A stretch of DNA of 11,048 nt from an uncultured Eubacteriales bacterium (GTDB taxonomy: Bacteria > Bacillota > Clostridia > Christensenellales > CAG-138). Position numbers and translations under genes: made by a program. The notes beneath the pieces were generated by a model. It was not told where the DNA came from. It worked only from the letters and a program-made list of their open reading frames with translations, and made no database searches. The DNA lies in assembly GCA_900542615.1 (NCBI GenBank), contig UQOG01000064.1, positions 1 through 11,048 of the forward strand. The letters run 5' to 3'. Below are positions 1-6,544 of this stretch, in pieces; position 1 is the first letter of the stretch, and every line of letters begins with the position of its first letter.

Positions 1-67
1 GGAAGGCCCCACGGGCCGACGCAGCGCGACCTTTGCGAACTGCATTGCGGCCCCCCGAACCCCCGGG

Positions 68-121
68 GTTTTTCGACAAGCTGAAAGCCTTGCTGCAAGC
101 CTTGCTGCGCAAGGCTTTTCC
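68..121. repeat. Intergenic repeat fragment with hairpin (left copy)
   Basis: This stretch holds two elements that recur near the other end of the window. The 12-mer GTTTTTCGACAA at 68-79 is identical at 9893-9904. The 20-mer CCTTGCTGCGCAAGGCTTTT at 100-119 matches 9795-9814 in inverted orientation with one mismatch. A direct internal repeat of GCCTTGCTGC occurs around 87-96 and 99-108. I infer a dispersed non-coding repeat family rather than chance, because both copies lie in intergenic DNA and combine the same two modules. Copy number elsewhere in the genome cannot be seen here. Confidence 0.6.
97..119. terminator. Hairpin just downstream of the fumarase genes
   Basis: The arms AAGCCTTGC (97-105) and GCAAGGCTT (109-117) form a perfect 9-bp stem with a 3-base loop. 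On the plus strand it runs into only four T residues. On the minus strand, the direction of the fumarase genes whose stop codon is at 133-135, no good U-tract follows. It may end or protect the fumarase transcript, but it is also part of the repeat, so its role as a terminator is uncertain. Confidence 0.35.
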
Positions 122-132
122 GAACGTCCGGG

Positions 133-690
133 CTATCGGGGGAGGGGCCAGGCATACAGGTTGCCTCCATGGGCGTCTGCTGCCACGATGGCGGGCATGG
201 CTTCCACATAAAAGCGCCGGATGGCCTCGGTGCCCAGGTCGGGGAAGGCCACCATTTCTACCTTTTTAATGCTGTTGGCGATGAGCATCCCCGCCCCGCC
301 GGTGACCGCGAAGTACACGGCCCGGCCCCGTAGGGCCTCCAGCACCTGGGGGGATCGGGGACCCTTGCCGATGAGGACGTTTATTCCTGCGTCCAGCATG
401 GCGGGGGTATAGGGGTCCATGCGGGCGCTGGTGGTGGGGCCGCAGGGGCCGATGACCTCCCCAGGGGCTGCGGGGCAGGGCCCGGCGTAGTAGATGGCGC
501 AGGGGGCGGGCAGGGGCCAGGCAGCCGGCAGGGAGCCTGGCCCTTGGGATTGCAGCAGGGAAAAAAGCCGCTTGTGGGCCGCGTCCCGGGCGGTGTACAA
601 TACCCCGGAAAGCAGCACCGCATCCCCGGCGGATAGGGACAGCACCGCCTCCTGGGAAAGGGGCAGGGAAACGGAACGATAGCTTTCCAT
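133..690 (-). CDS. Class I fumarate hydratase, beta subunit (C-terminal domain)
   Basis: This 185-residue protein is the beta subunit of a two-subunit, iron-sulfur class I fumarase or related hydro-lyase, which interconverts fumarate and (S)-malate in the cytoplasm. Visible family motifs are GPTTSARMDPYTP (residues 84-96), a GKG turn, AVTGGAG, and the C-terminal run AFPDLG...AIRRFYVE...VAADAHGGNLY. The length fits the stand-alone beta subunit. I start it at the ATG at 690 rather than the upstream in-frame codon at 729, because AAGGAGG lies 8 bases before the ATG and the family begins here. The ribosome site sits inside the end of the alpha gene and only 2 bases separate the two genes, so translation is probably coupled. 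Tartrate dehydratase beta (TtdB) is the main alternative, since the families are hard to separate by eye, but no tartrate genes are nearby. Confidence 0.9.
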   Translation of the reverse strand: MESYRSVSLPLSQEAVLSLSAGDAVLLSGVLYTARDAAHKRLFSLLQSQGPGSLPAAWPLPAPCAIYYAGPCPAAPGEVIGPCGPTTSARMDPYTPAMLDAGINVLIGKGPRSPQVLEALRGRAVYFAVTGGAGMLIANSIKKVEMVAFPDLGTEAIRRFYVEAMPAIVAADAHGGNLYAWPLPR

Positions 691-692
691 GG

Positions 693-1526
693 TTACAGCC
701 TCCTTGTGGCGTGGCGGCAGGCGTGGCATTGCATATTGATTGCCACCGGCAAGCCGGCGATGTGGGTGGGGGTTTGGGCCATATGCACCGCCAGGGCGGT
801 GGTGTTTCCCCCCAACCCCATGGGGCCGATGCCGCTCTGGTTGATGCGGCGCAGAGCCTCCTGCTCCAGGGGGATCAGCGCCGGGTCGGGGCTGGGCTGG
901 CCCAGGGGCCGCAAAAGCTGGGCCTTTGCCAGCAGGGCGGCCTGCTCCATGGTGCCCCCGATGCCCACTCCCACCACACAGGGCGGGCAGGCGCAGGCTC
1001 CGGCGGAAACCACGGTATCCACCAACGCCTCCAGCACACCCTCCACCCCTTGGGCCGGGGTCAGCATATAGACCCGGCTCATATTTTCGCTGCCAAAGCC
1101 CTTGGGGGCGATGGTGATGGTAAGCCCATCCCCTTCCACCAGGCGCAGGTGGATAACGCCGGGGGTATTATCCCCGGTGTTTTCCCGGGACAGGGCGCTA
1201 ACCACGCTCTTGCGAAGATAGCCCTCCGTATAGCCGGCGGCGATTCCCGCCTGGACGGCTTCCTCCAGGCTGCCCTGGATATAAACCTCCTGCCCCAGCT
1301 CCACAAAGGCTACCGCCATGCCCGTGTCCTGGCAGCAGGGCCGCATGGCCTCCCGGGCCAGCCGGGCGTTTTGCAGCAGCTGCTCCAATATCGCCCGGGC
1401 ATGGCCCTGCTCCCGCTCCTTGGCCAGCTCCAGGGCCTGGACCACCGGGCCGGGCAGCACGCAGCAGGCTTCAATGCAGGCCGCCCGCACGGCTTGGGTG
1501 ATGTCGCTTGCTAAAATGGTACGCAA
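693..1526 (-). CDS. Class I fumarate hydratase, alpha subunit, TTG start
   Basis: This 277-residue protein is the iron-sulfur alpha subunit of a class I (oxygen-sensitive, 4Fe-4S) fumarase. Motifs in order are CCQDTG (Cys65), an LRKSVV segment, NTGDNTPGVIH (116-126), APKGFGSENMS (140-150), CPPCVVGVGIGG (Cys180) and a C-terminal QCHACRH (Cys267). Cys65, Cys180 and Cys267 are the likely cluster ligands; their spacing resembles that of the three ligand cysteines of E. coli FumA. I place the start at a TTG (1526) because GAGGAG lies 8 bases upstream and the protein then begins MRTILASDIT, like family members. A longer reading from another TTG at 1562 has only a weak ribosome site. The gene is divergent from argG and co-transcribed with the beta subunit. 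Tartrate dehydratase alpha is a less likely alternative. Confidence 0.9.
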   Translation of the reverse strand: MRTILASDITQAVRAACIEACCVLPGPVVQALELAKEREQGHARAILEQLLQNARLAREAMRPCCQDTGMAVAFVELGQEVYIQGSLEEAVQAGIAAGYTEGYLRKSVVSALSRENTGDNTPGVIHLRLVEGDGLTITIAPKGFGSENMSRVYMLTPAQGVEGVLEALVDTVVSAGACACPPCVVGVGIGGTMEQAALLAKAQLLRPLGQPSPDPALIPLEQEALRRINQSGIGPMGLGGNTTALAVHMAQTPTHIAGLPVAINMQCHACRHATRRL

Positions 1527-1534
1527 TGCCGTAT

Positions 1535-1540
1535 CTCCTC
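1535..1540 (-). promoter_or_regulatory. Ribosome binding site deciding the TTG start of fumarase alpha
   Basis: On the minus strand this reads GAGGAG, 8 bases before the TTG at 1526. It is the reason for preferring that start over the in-frame TTG at 1562. Confidence 0.7.
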
Positions 1541-1583
1541 GCGGTATTTTGTGACGGGGCAAAGGGCCTTTGCCACCGCCTTG

Positions 1584-1592
1584 ATTATATCA
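1584..1592 (-). promoter_or_regulatory. Extended -10 promoter for the fumarase genes
   Basis: On the minus strand this reads TGATATAAT, a perfect TGnTATAAT extended -10 element. No good -35 hexamer lies 16-18 bases upstream, which is typical of extended -10 promoters. Transcription would start near 1577, about 50 bases before the TTG start of the alpha subunit. The call rests on consensus matching only. Confidence 0.6.
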
Positions 1593-1616
1593 CAGGGCCC
1601 GGGCCGACGGCCATAT

Positions 1617-1697
1617 GGATATTATATATGAAATATGCAAAAATAATTTATATTTATCCATTGACAAAGGAAATGTATGTGGATATAATATACAAAA
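1617..1697. promoter_or_regulatory. Candidate operator region: three AT-rich GGATA boxes
   Basis: Two 17-base boxes in direct orientation, GGATATTATATATGAAA (1617-1633) and GGATATAATATACAAAA (1681-1697), agree at 14 of 17 positions. A looser third copy, GGATAAATATAAATTAT, lies on the minus strand at 1643-1659. The second box overlaps the argG -10 element, where a bound repressor would block RNA polymerase, and lies within an imperfect dyad TGT..AT...AT..ACA (1678-1694). AT-rich imperfect palindromes at arginine promoters are typical of ArgR/AhrC operators, so an arginine-repressor role is a reasonable inference. The match to a published ArgR consensus is not strong, and AT-rich sequence produces such similarity easily. 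Confidence 0.4.
1661..1689 (+). promoter_or_regulatory. Consensus sigma-A promoter of the arg operon
   Basis: A perfect -35 hexamer TTGACA (1661-1666) and a perfect -10 hexamer TATAAT (1684-1689) are separated by exactly 17 bases. Transcription should start near 1696, giving a leader of about 26 bases before the argG ATG. Such a leader is too short for a riboswitch or attenuator, so control is likely at initiation. The ribosome site GGAGGA at 1710-1715 lies 6 bases before the ATG. Confidence 0.88.
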
Positions 1698-1721
1698 ATC
1701 AACGGCTACGGAGGAATAATT

Positions 1722-2948
1722 ATGAGCAAGCCCATCAAGAAAGTCGTCCTCGCCTATTCCGGCGGATTGGATACATCCGTAATCATCCCCTGGCTCAAGG
1801 AGAACTATGATAATTGCGAAGTTATCGCTGTTTCCGGCGACGTCGGCCAGGGTACCGAGCTGGACGGCCTGGAGGAGAAGGCCCTGAAGACCGGGGCGTC
1901 CAAGCTGTATATCGAGGATTTGAAAAAGGAATTTGTAGAGGATTATATATTCCCCACCCTGAAGGCGGGCGCCATCTACGAGGGTGAATATTTATTGGGT
2001 ACCTCCATTGCCCGGCCGGTGATCGCCAAGCGGATTGCGGAGATCGCCCTCGCCGAGGGCGCAGACGCCATTGCCCATGGCTGCACCGGCAAGGGCAACG
2101 ACCAGGTGCGTTTCGAGCTCACCATCAAGGCCCTGGCCCCCAATATGCAGATCATCGCCCCCTGGCGGACCTGGGAGATGAAGAGCCGGGAGGATGAGAT
2201 CGCCTATGCGGAAGCCCATGACATCCCCCTGAAGATCAGCCGGGAGACCAACTATTCCAAGGATAAGAACCTGTGGCATCTGTCCCACGAGGGGCTGGAG
2301 CTGGAGGATCCCGCCAACGAGCCCAACTGGGCCAACAGCTTCCTGGAGATGGGCGTGCTGCCCCAGGACGCGCCGGACGTGCCCACCTATGTGAAGATCG
2401 GCTTTGAAAAGGGCGTGCCGGTTTCCCTGGACGGGGTCGAGATGGATGGGGTCAGCCTCATCGAAAAGCTCAACGCCCTGGGCGGGGCCAATGGCTGCGG
2501 CATCGCGGACATCGTGGAAAACCGGCTGGTGGGCATCAAGTGCCGGGGCGTATACGAGACCCCGGGCGGCAGCATCCTCTACAAGGCCCATAAGATCCTG
2601 GAGACCATCTGCCTGGATCGGGATACCATGCATTATAAGGAGCTGGTCGCCTCCAAGATGGCGGAGCTGGTCTATGACGGCAAGTGGTTCACCACCCTCC
2701 ATGAGGCTCTGGCAGCCTTTGTGGATAAGACCCAGGAGACCGTCACCGGCGAAGTGACCCTCAAGCTCTACAAGGGCAACATCATCCCCGCCGGCGTCAC
2801 CTCTCCCTATTCCCTCTACAGCGAGGAGATCGCCACCTTTGGCGAGGACCACGTGTACGATCAGAAGGACAGCGCGGGCTTCATCACTCTCTTCGGCCTC
2901 CAGATCAAGACCAAGGCCCTGATGGAGCAAAAGCACAAAAAGGCGTAA
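1722..2948 (+). CDS. argG: Argininosuccinate synthase
   Basis: ArgG condenses citrulline and aspartate, using ATP (giving AMP and pyrophosphate), to argininosuccinate in the cytoplasm. The 408-residue protein has the usual family length. The N-terminal PP-loop AYSGGLDTS (residues 11-19) binds ATP. It is followed by GCTGKGNDQVRFE, which contacts ATP and substrate, an APNMQIIAPWR segment, and the citrulline/aspartate region ETNYSKDKNLWHLSHEGLELEDP. The C-terminal tail with YSLYSEEIATF is also typical. The ATG at 1722 follows GGAGGA by 6 bases. It is the first gene of the seven-gene operon, directly behind a consensus promoter, and argH follows after 20 bases. No sign of damage is visible. Confidence 0.98.
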   Translation: MSKPIKKVVLAYSGGLDTSVIIPWLKENYDNCEVIAVSGDVGQGTELDGLEEKALKTGASKLYIEDLKKEFVEDYIFPTLKAGAIYEGEYLLGTSIARPVIAKRIAEIALAEGADAIAHGCTGKGNDQVRFELTIKALAPNMQIIAPWRTWEMKSREDEIAYAEAHDIPLKISRETNYSKDKNLWHLSHEGLELEDPANEPNWANSFLEMGVLPQDAPDVPTYVKIGFEKGVPVSLDGVEMDGVSLIEKLNALGGANGCGIADIVENRLVGIKCRGVYETPGGSILYKAHKILETICLDRDTMHYKELVASKMAELVYDGKWFTTLHEALAAFVDKTQETVTGEVTLKLYKGNIIPAGVTSPYSLYSEEIATFGEDHVYDQKDSAGFITLFGLQIKTKALMEQKHKKA

Positions 2949-2968
2949 CGCATAGGAGAAACAAGGGT

Positions 2969-4339
2969 ATGGAAAAGCTATGGGCAGGTAAGTTTCACGG
3001 GCAGCTGGATCAGGCGGCGGATGATTTCAACGCCTCCATCCGGGTGGATCGCCGTATGGCGGCCCAGGATATCCAAGGCTCCCTGGCCCATGGGGCCATG
3101 CTGGCCCGGCAGGGCATCCTGTCCCAGGCAGACGGCGCGGCCATCGCCAAGGGGCTGGAGTCCATCGCAAAAGATCTGGAAAGCGGCCGGCTTCAGGTGG
3201 ATACAGGCTGTGAGGATATCCATACCTTTATCGAAGCGGAGTTGACCCGCCGCATCGGGGATGCGGGTAAGCGCCTGCATACCGCCAGGAGCCGCAACGA
3301 CCAGGTTGCCCTGGACCTGCGGCTCGCCCTGCGGGAGGATTGCAGCCAGCTGCAAGCCGCCATCGCCAAGCTGATCCAGGTGCTCTGCGACAAGGCGGAG
3401 GCCTATGCGGATACCATCATGCCCGGCTATACCCATATGCAGCGGGCCCAACCCATCACCTTTGGCCAGCATCTGATGGCTTATGCCATGATGCTGCTCC
3501 GGGATAAGGAGCGGTTGGGCCAATGCGCGGCCCGGATGAACGTATCCCCCTTGGGCTGCTGCGCCTTGGCAGGCACCACTTACGATACGGACCGGCTGCT
3601 GGCCGCCCGGCTGCTGGATATGGACGGCATCTGCCAGAACAGCCTGGACGGGGTCAGCGACCGGGATTTTTGCCTGGAGCTGGCGGCGGACCTTTCCATT
3701 TTGATGATGCACCTGTCTCGGATGAGCGAGGAGATCATCCTGTGGTGCTCCTGGGAATTTGGCTTTGTTGCCCTATCGGACGCCTATTCCACAGGCTCTT
3801 CCATCATGCCTCAGAAGAAAAATCCCGATATCGCGGAGCTGATCCGGGGCAAGACGGGCCGGGTCTATGGGGACCTGATGGGGCTTTTGACCGTGCTCAA
3901 GGGCTTGCCCTTGGCTTACAATAAGGATATGCAGGAGGATAAGGAGGCCATTTTCGACGCGGTGGATACCGCCAAGGCCTGCCTTTCCATGATGGCCCCC
4001 ATGGTGGAGACCATGCAGCCCCGGCCGGACAACATGCGCCGGGCGGCGGCTGGGGGCTTTATCAACGCCACGGACTGCGCGGACTACCTGACCGCCAAGG
4101 GGATGCCCTTCCGGGACGCCTATCAGATCACCGGCGACCTGGTGGCCCGGTGCATGGAGACGGGAAATACCCTGGAAAGCCTTCCCCTGGAAGAATACCA
4201 GGCGGCGTCCCCGCTGTTTGCAGCGGACATTTATGAGGCCATCAGCCTGGAGACCTGCGTGCATAAGCGCAGCAGCCAAGGGGGCACGGCCCCGGCGCAG
4301 GTCCGGGCCCAGATCGCGTGGGTAAGGGAGAGGAATTGA
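2969..4339 (+). CDS. argH: Argininosuccinate lyase
   Basis: ArgH splits argininosuccinate into arginine and fumarate, the last step of arginine synthesis. The 456-residue protein belongs to the fumarase C/aspartase superfamily. Its conserved regions are all present: HTARSRNDQVALDLRL (C1 region), GYTHMQRAQPITFGQH with the general-acid histidine His156, and the superfamily signature GSSIMPQKKNP with the catalytic-loop serines 277/278. The length is normal. An AGGAGA ribosome site precedes the ATG. The gene ends 2 bases before argC, suggesting translational coupling. The fumarate it releases is the substrate of the fumarase encoded divergently upstream. Confidence 0.98.
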   Translation: MEKLWAGKFHGQLDQAADDFNASIRVDRRMAAQDIQGSLAHGAMLARQGILSQADGAAIAKGLESIAKDLESGRLQVDTGCEDIHTFIEAELTRRIGDAGKRLHTARSRNDQVALDLRLALREDCSQLQAAIAKLIQVLCDKAEAYADTIMPGYTHMQRAQPITFGQHLMAYAMMLLRDKERLGQCAARMNVSPLGCCALAGTTYDTDRLLAARLLDMDGICQNSLDGVSDRDFCLELAADLSILMMHLSRMSEEIILWCSWEFGFVALSDAYSTGSSIMPQKKNPDIAELIRGKTGRVYGDLMGLLTVLKGLPLAYNKDMQEDKEAIFDAVDTAKACLSMMAPMVETMQPRPDNMRRAAAGGFINATDCADYLTAKGMPFRDAYQITGDLVARCMETGNTLESLPLEEYQAASPLFAADIYEAISLETCVHKRSSQGGTAPAQVRAQIAWVRERN

Positions 4340-4341
4340 CC

Positions 4342-5286
4342 ATGGTCAAAGCGTTTATCGATGGCCAGGCGGGCACCACCGGCCTGGGCATCCGCCAGCG
4401 GCTGTTGCAGCATCCGGCAGTGGAATTGTTGGAAATCGACCCCCAGCTGCGCAAGGACGATGCGGCCCGCAAGGCCATGTTCCAGGCGGCGGATATCGCT
4501 TTCCTGTGCCTGCCGGATCAGGCGGCCCGGGAAGCGGCGGCCTTGGCGGCGGATTGCCGGGTGCGGCTCCTGGACGCCTCCACCGCCCACCGCACCGCCC
4601 CGGGCTGGGCCTATGGGTTCCCGGAGCTGTCCGAAGCCCGGCGGGCCGCTGTTGCCGGAGGGGATCGGATCGCCGTGCCGGGCTGTCATGCCAGCGGCAT
4701 GATCGCCCTGGCCTATCCCCTGATCCAGGCGGGCATCCTTTCTTTGGACGCCCCCTTGTCATTTGTATCCATAACCGGGTATACTGGGGGAGGCAATCAA
4801 ATGATCGCCCAGTATACGGACCCTGGCCGCTCCCCCCAGCTGGACGCCCCCCGGCAATATGCCCTGGGCCAGGCCCACAAGCATCTGCCCGAGGTGTGCG
4901 CCCAATGCGGATTGGCCATCCCGCCCGCCTTTTTGCCGGTGGTGGGGGATTTTCCCCGGGGGATGCTGGTGACCTTACCCTTGCATAAATCCTTTTTTAC
5001 CAAGGCGGCAACCCCCGGCGACGTCCGGGAGATCTACGCGGCCCATTATGGGGAAAGCCCTGTGGTGCAGGTGCTGCCCGTGGGGGCGGAGGCGGCTGAA
5101 GCCGGCTTCCTCAGCGCCAACGCCAAGGCGGGAAAGGACAACATGGAGCTGCTGGTCACCGGCAACGATGCGCGGCTATTGGTACACGCCCGCTTCGATA
5201 ACCTGGGCAAAGGGGCTTCCGGGGCGGCCCTGCAATGCATGAACATCATGCTGGGGCTGGATGAAACGGAAGGCTTGAATTTGTAA
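4342..5286 (+). CDS. argC: N-acetyl-gamma-glutamyl-phosphate reductase, uncommon short form
   Basis: ArgC uses NADPH to reduce N-acetylglutamyl phosphate to the semialdehyde, the third step to ornithine. At 314 residues it is shorter than the common form (about 340-350). It opens with FIDGQAGTTGLGIRQRL, the nucleotide-binding start typical of the family's 'uncommon form' (TIGRFAM argC_other) rather than the usual GAxGYxG. Other marks are DASTAHRTAPGWAYGFPEL, the catalytic cysteine in PGCHASG (Cys115) and the HKHLPE motif (His179/His181) that fits the substrate-binding histidine. I start at the ATG at 4342, preceded by GGGAGAGG; an upstream in-frame GTG at 4318 lies inside argH and would add eight unconserved residues. 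The operon context confirms the role. Confidence 0.95.
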   Translation: MVKAFIDGQAGTTGLGIRQRLLQHPAVELLEIDPQLRKDDAARKAMFQAADIAFLCLPDQAAREAAALAADCRVRLLDASTAHRTAPGWAYGFPELSEARRAAVAGGDRIAVPGCHASGMIALAYPLIQAGILSLDAPLSFVSITGYTGGGNQMIAQYTDPGRSPQLDAPRQYALGQAHKHLPEVCAQCGLAIPPAFLPVVGDFPRGMLVTLPLHKSFFTKAATPGDVREIYAAHYGESPVVQVLPVGAEAAEAGFLSANAKAGKDNMELLVTGNDARLLVHARFDNLGKGASGAALQCMNIMLGLDETEGLNL

Positions 5287-5290
5287 AAAA

Positions 5291-5306
5291 CCATGGAGCG
5301 CCATGG
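5291..5306. other. Short inverted repeat between argC and argJ
   Basis: CCATGGAGCGCCATGG can form a 6-bp stem with a 4-base loop. It sits in the 46-base argC-argJ gap, the largest inside the operon, just upstream of the argJ ribosome site (AAGGA at 5318-5322). It has no T-tract, so it is not a terminator. It may influence argJ translation or RNA stability, or be incidental. Confidence 0.3.
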
Positions 5307-5332
5307 ATAGAAAGAATAAGGATGCATCGCCT

Positions 5333-6544
5333 ATGAAAACCATACCCGGCGGCGTTTGCGCTGCAAAAGGATTCACAGCCGCAGGCGTACACTGCGGCAT
5401 TCGCAAGAATAAGGTAAAAAAAGACCTGGCCTTGATCCTCAGCGACCGGCCGGCGGCAGCGGCCTGCGTATATACCACCAACCTGGTGCAGGGCGCCCCC
5501 ATCGCCGTGACCCGGGCCCATGTGCAGGATGGGTATGCCCGGGCCATTTTGTGCAACAGCGGCAACGCCAACACCTGCAACGCCGACGGGGTGGAGATCG
5601 CAGAGGCCATGTGCAGCCTGCTGGCCGCGGAATGCGGCATACAGCCTACGGACGTGATCATCGGCTCCACCGGTGTGATCGGCCAGCCTTTGCCCCTTGC
5701 GCCCATCCAGGCGGGGATGCCCGCCCTGGTGCAGGCCCTGGGGAATCACAGCGACGACGCGGCGGAAGCCATCATGACCACGGACCTGAAGAAAAAGGAG
5801 CTGGCCGTGGCCTTTGAGGTGGAGGGCAAGACCTGCCACCTGGGGGGCATCGCCAAGGGCAGCGGCATGATCCATCCCAATATGGCCACCATGCTGGTGT
5901 TCCTTACCACGGATGTGGCCATTGATCCCCAAATGCTTCATAAGGCCCTTTTGGGGGACGTGCAGGATACCTTCAACATGATCAGCGTGGATGGGGACAC
6001 CTCCACCAACGACATGGTGAGCATCCTGGCCAACGGCGCGGCGGAAAATCCCATCATCCAGGGGCCGGGTCCAGGGTATACGGCCTTTTGCCAGGCCCTG
6101 CGCCAGGTGACCGCCTACCTTTGCCGGTCCATCGCCAAGGATGGGGAAGGGGCCACCAAGCTCATCGAGTGCCATGTGGTTGGCGCCGATAGCCGGGATA
6201 CCGCCCGCACCGCCGCCAAGGCGGTGATCTGCTCCAACCTGTTCAAGGCCGCCATGTTCGGCGCGGACGCCAACTGGGGCCGGGTGCTGTGCGCCCTGGG
6301 CTACAGCGGCGCACCCCTGGATATGGGCCGGGTGGACGTGCAATTCACCTCCCAAGCTGGCACGGTGGCGGTATGCAAGGATGGGGCGGGGATCCCCTTT
6401 AGCGAGGAGGCGGCCAAGGCGGTCCTCTCCCAGGATGAGATCCGGGTGGAGATCCAGCTCAACAGCGGGGCCTGCGAGGCCACCGCCTGGGGCTGCGACC
6501 TGACCTATGATTATGTGAAGATCAACGGAGATTACCGGACATGA
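5333..6544 (+). CDS. argJ: Ornithine acetyltransferase / possible N-acetylglutamate synthase
   Basis: ArgJ moves the acetyl group from N-acetylornithine to glutamate, releasing ornithine and regenerating N-acetylglutamate; bifunctional versions can also use acetyl-CoA. The 403-residue protein opens with the family's GGVCAAKGFTAAGV and contains KGSGMIHPNMATML, where the precursor cleaves itself before the nucleophile Thr186 into chains of about 185 and 218 residues. ISVDGDTSTND is also conserved. I choose the ATG at 5333 because the family starts here and AAGGA lies 10 bases upstream. An in-frame ATG at 5303 would add ten residues and has GGAG only 4 bases before it. Sequence alone cannot tell mono- from bifunctional enzymes. 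No argA is present here, so bifunctionality is possible. Its stop overlaps the argB start (ATGA). Confidence 0.97.
   Translation: MKTIPGGVCAAKGFTAAGVHCGIRKNKVKKDLALILSDRPAAAACVYTTNLVQGAPIAVTRAHVQDGYARAILCNSGNANTCNADGVEIAEAMCSLLAAECGIQPTDVIIGSTGVIGQPLPLAPIQAGMPALVQALGNHSDDAAEAIMTTDLKKKELAVAFEVEGKTCHLGGIAKGSGMIHPNMATMLVFLTTDVAIDPQMLHKALLGDVQDTFNMISVDGDTSTNDMVSILANGAAENPIIQGPGPGYTAFCQALRQVTAYLCRSIAKDGEGATKLIECHVVGADSRDTARTAAKAVICSNLFKAAMFGADANWGRVLCALGYSGAPLDMGRVDVQFTSQAGTVAVCKDGAGIPFSEEAAKAVLSQDEIRVEIQLNSGACEATAWGCDLTYDYVKINGDYRT

Noticed and set aside
133..1526. L(+)-tartrate dehydratase TtdAB instead of fumarase
   Set aside because: The families are close, but no tartrate transporter or regulator is nearby, and the fumarate-releasing arg genes favour fumarase. 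It is kept only as an alternative.
1690..1721. Riboswitch or attenuator before argG
   Set aside because: The predicted transcript leader is only about 26 bases, too short for either.
1992..2936. Long antisense open frame across argG
   Set aside because: It is a shadow of the GC-rich argG codons on the other strand: no ribosome site, no family motif, and argG is complete and certain.
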